In this document: piece after piece, positions 61,501 through 64,000 of the stretch
How positions within the stretch are numbered: position 1 is the first letter of the stretch
Layout of the letters: every line of letters starts with the position of its first letter
Source of the DNA: Rugalucina vietnamica
Taxonomy: Eukaryota; Mollusca; Bivalvia; Lucinida; Lucinidae
NCBI GenBank assembly: GCA_964017185.1
Contig: OZ024877.1
Span: 61,964,711-62,028,710 of the forward strand
DNA length: 64,000 nt
Reading direction: 5' to 3'
Notes under the pieces: model-generated
Told to the model about the DNA's origin: nothing
Databases searched by the model: none
Seen by the model: only the letters and a program-made list of their open reading frames with translations
Program-made: the position numbers and the translations under genes

Positions 61501-64000
61501 TATGCCGGGAAAACTCTAGTTTTCGAAAAAATAGGGGTACAAAAATGACCAAAAATGGAAATTTCTGTACAGTATTGCAATGTGTCGGTACCAACTCGGG
61601 CTGGTTTCTCACAGAACCCCACCGAGTTTAGGGAGTTCGAGACCCAGTGGGGCTTGTAGTCCATACAAGTGCCTTTACAGCCCATAGGTCGGTTATACTG
61701 GGAAAACTCTGGTTTGTCGGAAATTTCAACTCAAACATTGGGAAACGTGAACATTCATGGTTTTGGGGGTGGGGTAAGAGGCACCCCTGTCATTGACGTG
61801 CGCGGAGTTTAGGGAGCAAGCGACCTAGTGGGATTTACAGTAGAAGGAATGTACTTTTAGACCACATAAGCGGCTATGCCGGGAAAACTCTAGTTTTCGA
61901 GAAATAGGGGTACAAAAATGACCAAAAATGGAAATTTCTGTATAGTATTGCAATGTGTCGGTACCAACTCGGGCTGGTTTCTCACAGAACCCCACCGAGT
62001 TTAGGGAGTTCGAGACCCAGTGAGGCTTGTAGTCCATACAAGTGCCTTTACAGCCCGTAGGTCGGTTATACTGGGAAAACTCTGGTTTGGGGGAAATTTC
62101 AACTCAAACATTGGGAAACGTGAACATTCATGGGTTTGGGGGTGGGGTATAAGGCACCCCTGTCATTGACGTGCGCGGAGTTTAGGGAGCAAACGACCTA
62201 GTGGGATTTACAGTAGAAGGGACGTACTTTTAAACCACATAAGCGGCTATGCCGGGAAAACTCTAGTTTTCGAAAAAATAGGGGTACAAAAATGACCGAA
62301 AATGGAAATTTCTGTACAGTATTGCAATGTGTCGGTACCAACTCGGGCTGGTTTCTCACAGAACCCAACCGAGTTTAGGGAGTTCGAGACCCAGTGGGGC
62401 TTGTAGTCCATACAAGTGACTTTACAGCCCATAGGTCGGTTATACTGGGAAAACTCTGGTTTGTCGGAAATTTCAACTCAAACATTGGGAAACGTGAACA
62501 TTCATGGTTTTGGGGGTGGGTATGAGGCACCCCTGTCATTGACGTGCGCGGAGTTTAGGGAGCAAACGACCTAGTGGGATTTACAGTAGAAGGGACGTAC
62601 TTTTAAACCACATAAGCGGCTATGCCGGGAAAACTCTAGTTTTCGAAAAAATTGGGGTATAAAAATGACCAAAAATGGAAATTTCTGTATAGTATTGCAA
62701 TGTGTCGGTACCAACTCGGGCTGGTTTCTCACAGAACCCCACCGAGTTTAGGGAGTTGAAGACCCAGTGGGTCTTGTAGTCCATACAAGTGCCTTTACAG
62801 CCCATAGGTCGGTTATACTGGGAAAACTCTGGTTTGTCGAAAATTTCAACTCAAACATTGGGAAACGTGAACATTCATGGGTTTGGGGGTGGGGTATAAG
62901 GCACCCCTGTCATTGACGTGCACGGAGTTTAGGGAGCAAGCGACCTAGTGGGATTTACAGTAGAAGGGATGTATGTTCAGACCACATAAGCGGCTATGCC
63001 GGGAAAACTCTAGTTTTCTAGAAATAGGGGTACAAAATGACCAAAAATGGAAATTTCTGTACAGTTTTGCAATGTGTTGGTACCAACTCGGGCTGGTTTC
63101 TCACAGAACCCCACCGAGTTTAGGGAGTTCGAGACCCAGTGGGGCTTGTAGTCCATACAAGTGCCTTTACAGCCCATAGGTCGGTTATACTGGGAAAACT
63201 CTGATTTGTCGGAAATTTCAACTCAAACATTGGGAAACGTGAACATTCATGGGTTTGGGGGTGGGGTAAGAGGCACCCCTGTCATTGACGTGCGCGGAGT
63301 TTAGGGAGCAAGCGACCTAGTGGGATTTACAGTAGAAGGAATGTACTTTTAGACCACATAAGCGGCTATGCCGGGAAAACTCTAGTTTTCGAAAAAATAG
63401 GGGTACAAAAATGACCAAAAATGGAAATTTCTGTACAGTATTGCAATGTGTCGGTACCAACTCGGGCTGGTTTCTCACAGAACCCCACCGAGTTTAGGGA
63501 GTTCGAGACCCAGTGGGGCTTGTAGTCCATACAAGTGCCTTTACAGCCCATAGGTCGGTTATACTGGGAAAACTCTGGTTTGTCGGAAATTTCAACTCAA
63601 ACATTGGGAAACGTGAACATTCATGGTTTTGGGGGTGGGGTAAGAGGCACCCCTGTCATTGACGTGCGCGGAGTTTAGGGAGCAAGCGACCTAGTGGGAT
63701 TTACAGTAGAAGGAATGTACTTTTAGACCACATAAGCGGCTATGCCGGGAAAACTCTAGTTTTCGAGAAATAGGGGTACAAAAATGACCAAAAATGGAAA
63801 TTTCTGTATAGTATTGCAATGTGTCGGTACCAACTCGGGCTGGTTTCTCACAGAACCCCACCGAGTTTAGGGAGTTCGAGACCCAGTGAGGCTTGTAGTC
63901 CATACAAGTGCCTTTACAGCCCGTAGGTCGGTTATACTGGGAAAACTCTGGTTTGGGGGAAATTTCAACTCAAACATTGGGAAACGTGAACATTCATGGG
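58513..64000. repeat. 1867-bp higher-order repeat (5 satellite monomers)
   Basis: Variant monomers repeat in blocks of five: the AAGTGACTTTACAGCCC variant near 58680, 60547 and 62414, the TGTTGGTACC variant near 59344, 61211 and 63077, and TTTGGGGGAAATTTC near 62086 and 63953. Blocks are nearly identical; one has a single A deletion at about 63037. The TGTTGGTACC variant also occurs once at 56358, eight monomers before the next, so an 8-mer arrangement preceded the 5-mer. Confidence 0.8.

Larger units (their letters stand above)
44319..64000. repeat. 373-bp satellite array, ~52 monomers, continues past the window
   Basis: Monomer landmarks: TTGACGTGCGCGGAGTTTAG, CTATG(T/C)CGGGAAAACTCT, GCAATGTGTCGGTACCAACT, CACCGAGTTTAGGGAGTTCG and TATACTGGGAAAACTCTGG. 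Spacing is 373 bp (e.g. 44972, 45345 for equivalent positions). The monomer is an old dimer: GAGTTTAGGGAG...GACC-AGTGGG occurs twice per unit, 192 and 181 bp apart, and GGGAAAACTCTGGTTT also twice. The first monomer has a ~30-bp deletion and a 46-bp internal duplication (about 44600-44660). One SINE interrupts it at 49887-50171. Each monomer keeps a minus-strand frame of 61-77 codons, not thought to be a gene. Confidence 0.95.

Noticed and set aside
44739-63903. About 50 minus-strand frames of 61-77 codons starting MGCKGTC, one per satellite monomer
   Set aside because: They follow the 373-bp monomer, several are frameshifted or lack the ATG, and the peptide has no recognisable domain. Retention is explained by homogenisation of the satellite rather than by coding selection.
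44168-64000. CRISPR-like array
   Set aside because: The repeats are long, abut directly with no unique spacers, and the DNA is animal; this is a satellite.

Overview
The window is nuclear DNA of an animal, most likely a marine bivalve mollusc. The evidence is GT/AG-spliced genes with metazoan products, AT-rich introns, tRNA-derived SINEs, a Ty3/gypsy retrotransposon, a CR1/L2-like LINE with a 2A peptide, and two hairpin-ended repeat families (starting AGCTCACCTG and AGCTCGACTG) that I associate with bivalve genomes. The species assignment is inference. Most of the window is repeat; no bacterial-type operon is present.

Three host genes can be read through the repeats. (1) An EHD-type (dynamin-related) GTPase on the minus strand: its large G-domain exon is 2591-3481, with a possible first exon at 10710-10789; the 3' part is not seen. 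(2) A complete five-exon EMC8/EMC9 gene (ER membrane protein complex subunit) on the plus strand, 13985-24177, 197 codons plus stop. Its first intron is filled by a LINE fragment and a TIR transposon with a nested element. (3) The 3' half of a single-pass membrane protein with LDL-receptor class A repeats on the minus strand, exons from 41526 down to 27570. Its five visible exons are joined by phase-1 introns and end in a PDZ-ligand-like tail. EMC8/9 and the LDLa gene converge.

Mobile DNA explains the layout. A near-intact Ty3/gypsy element (31755-40141, LTRs of 1138 bp with 4 differences, one 1910-codon Gag-Pol ORF ending in extra zinc fingers) sits in one LDLa-gene intron. A 2.7 kb hairpin-ended element made of tandem arrays sits in the next-but-one intron. 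A related 1.5 kb element lies at 8781-10315 with a truncated copy at 11561-12176. SINEs, MITE-like elements and foldbacks are scattered between.

The right third is satellite. A 124-bp array (41528-43990) is made from copies of an LDLa exon together with its 3' splice site. It is followed by a 41-bp repeat and then about 52 copies of a 373-bp satellite (44319 to the window end), itself an ancient dimer, with a recent 1867-bp higher-order repeat near the right edge and one SINE insertion.

The observations I rate highest are the exon-derived 124-bp array, the regular array of perfect estrogen-response-element palindromes inside the mobile element at 28.9-30.4 kb, the shared architecture of the two hairpin-ended element families, and the zinc-finger extension of the gypsy polyprotein. 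All coordinates were read by eye.
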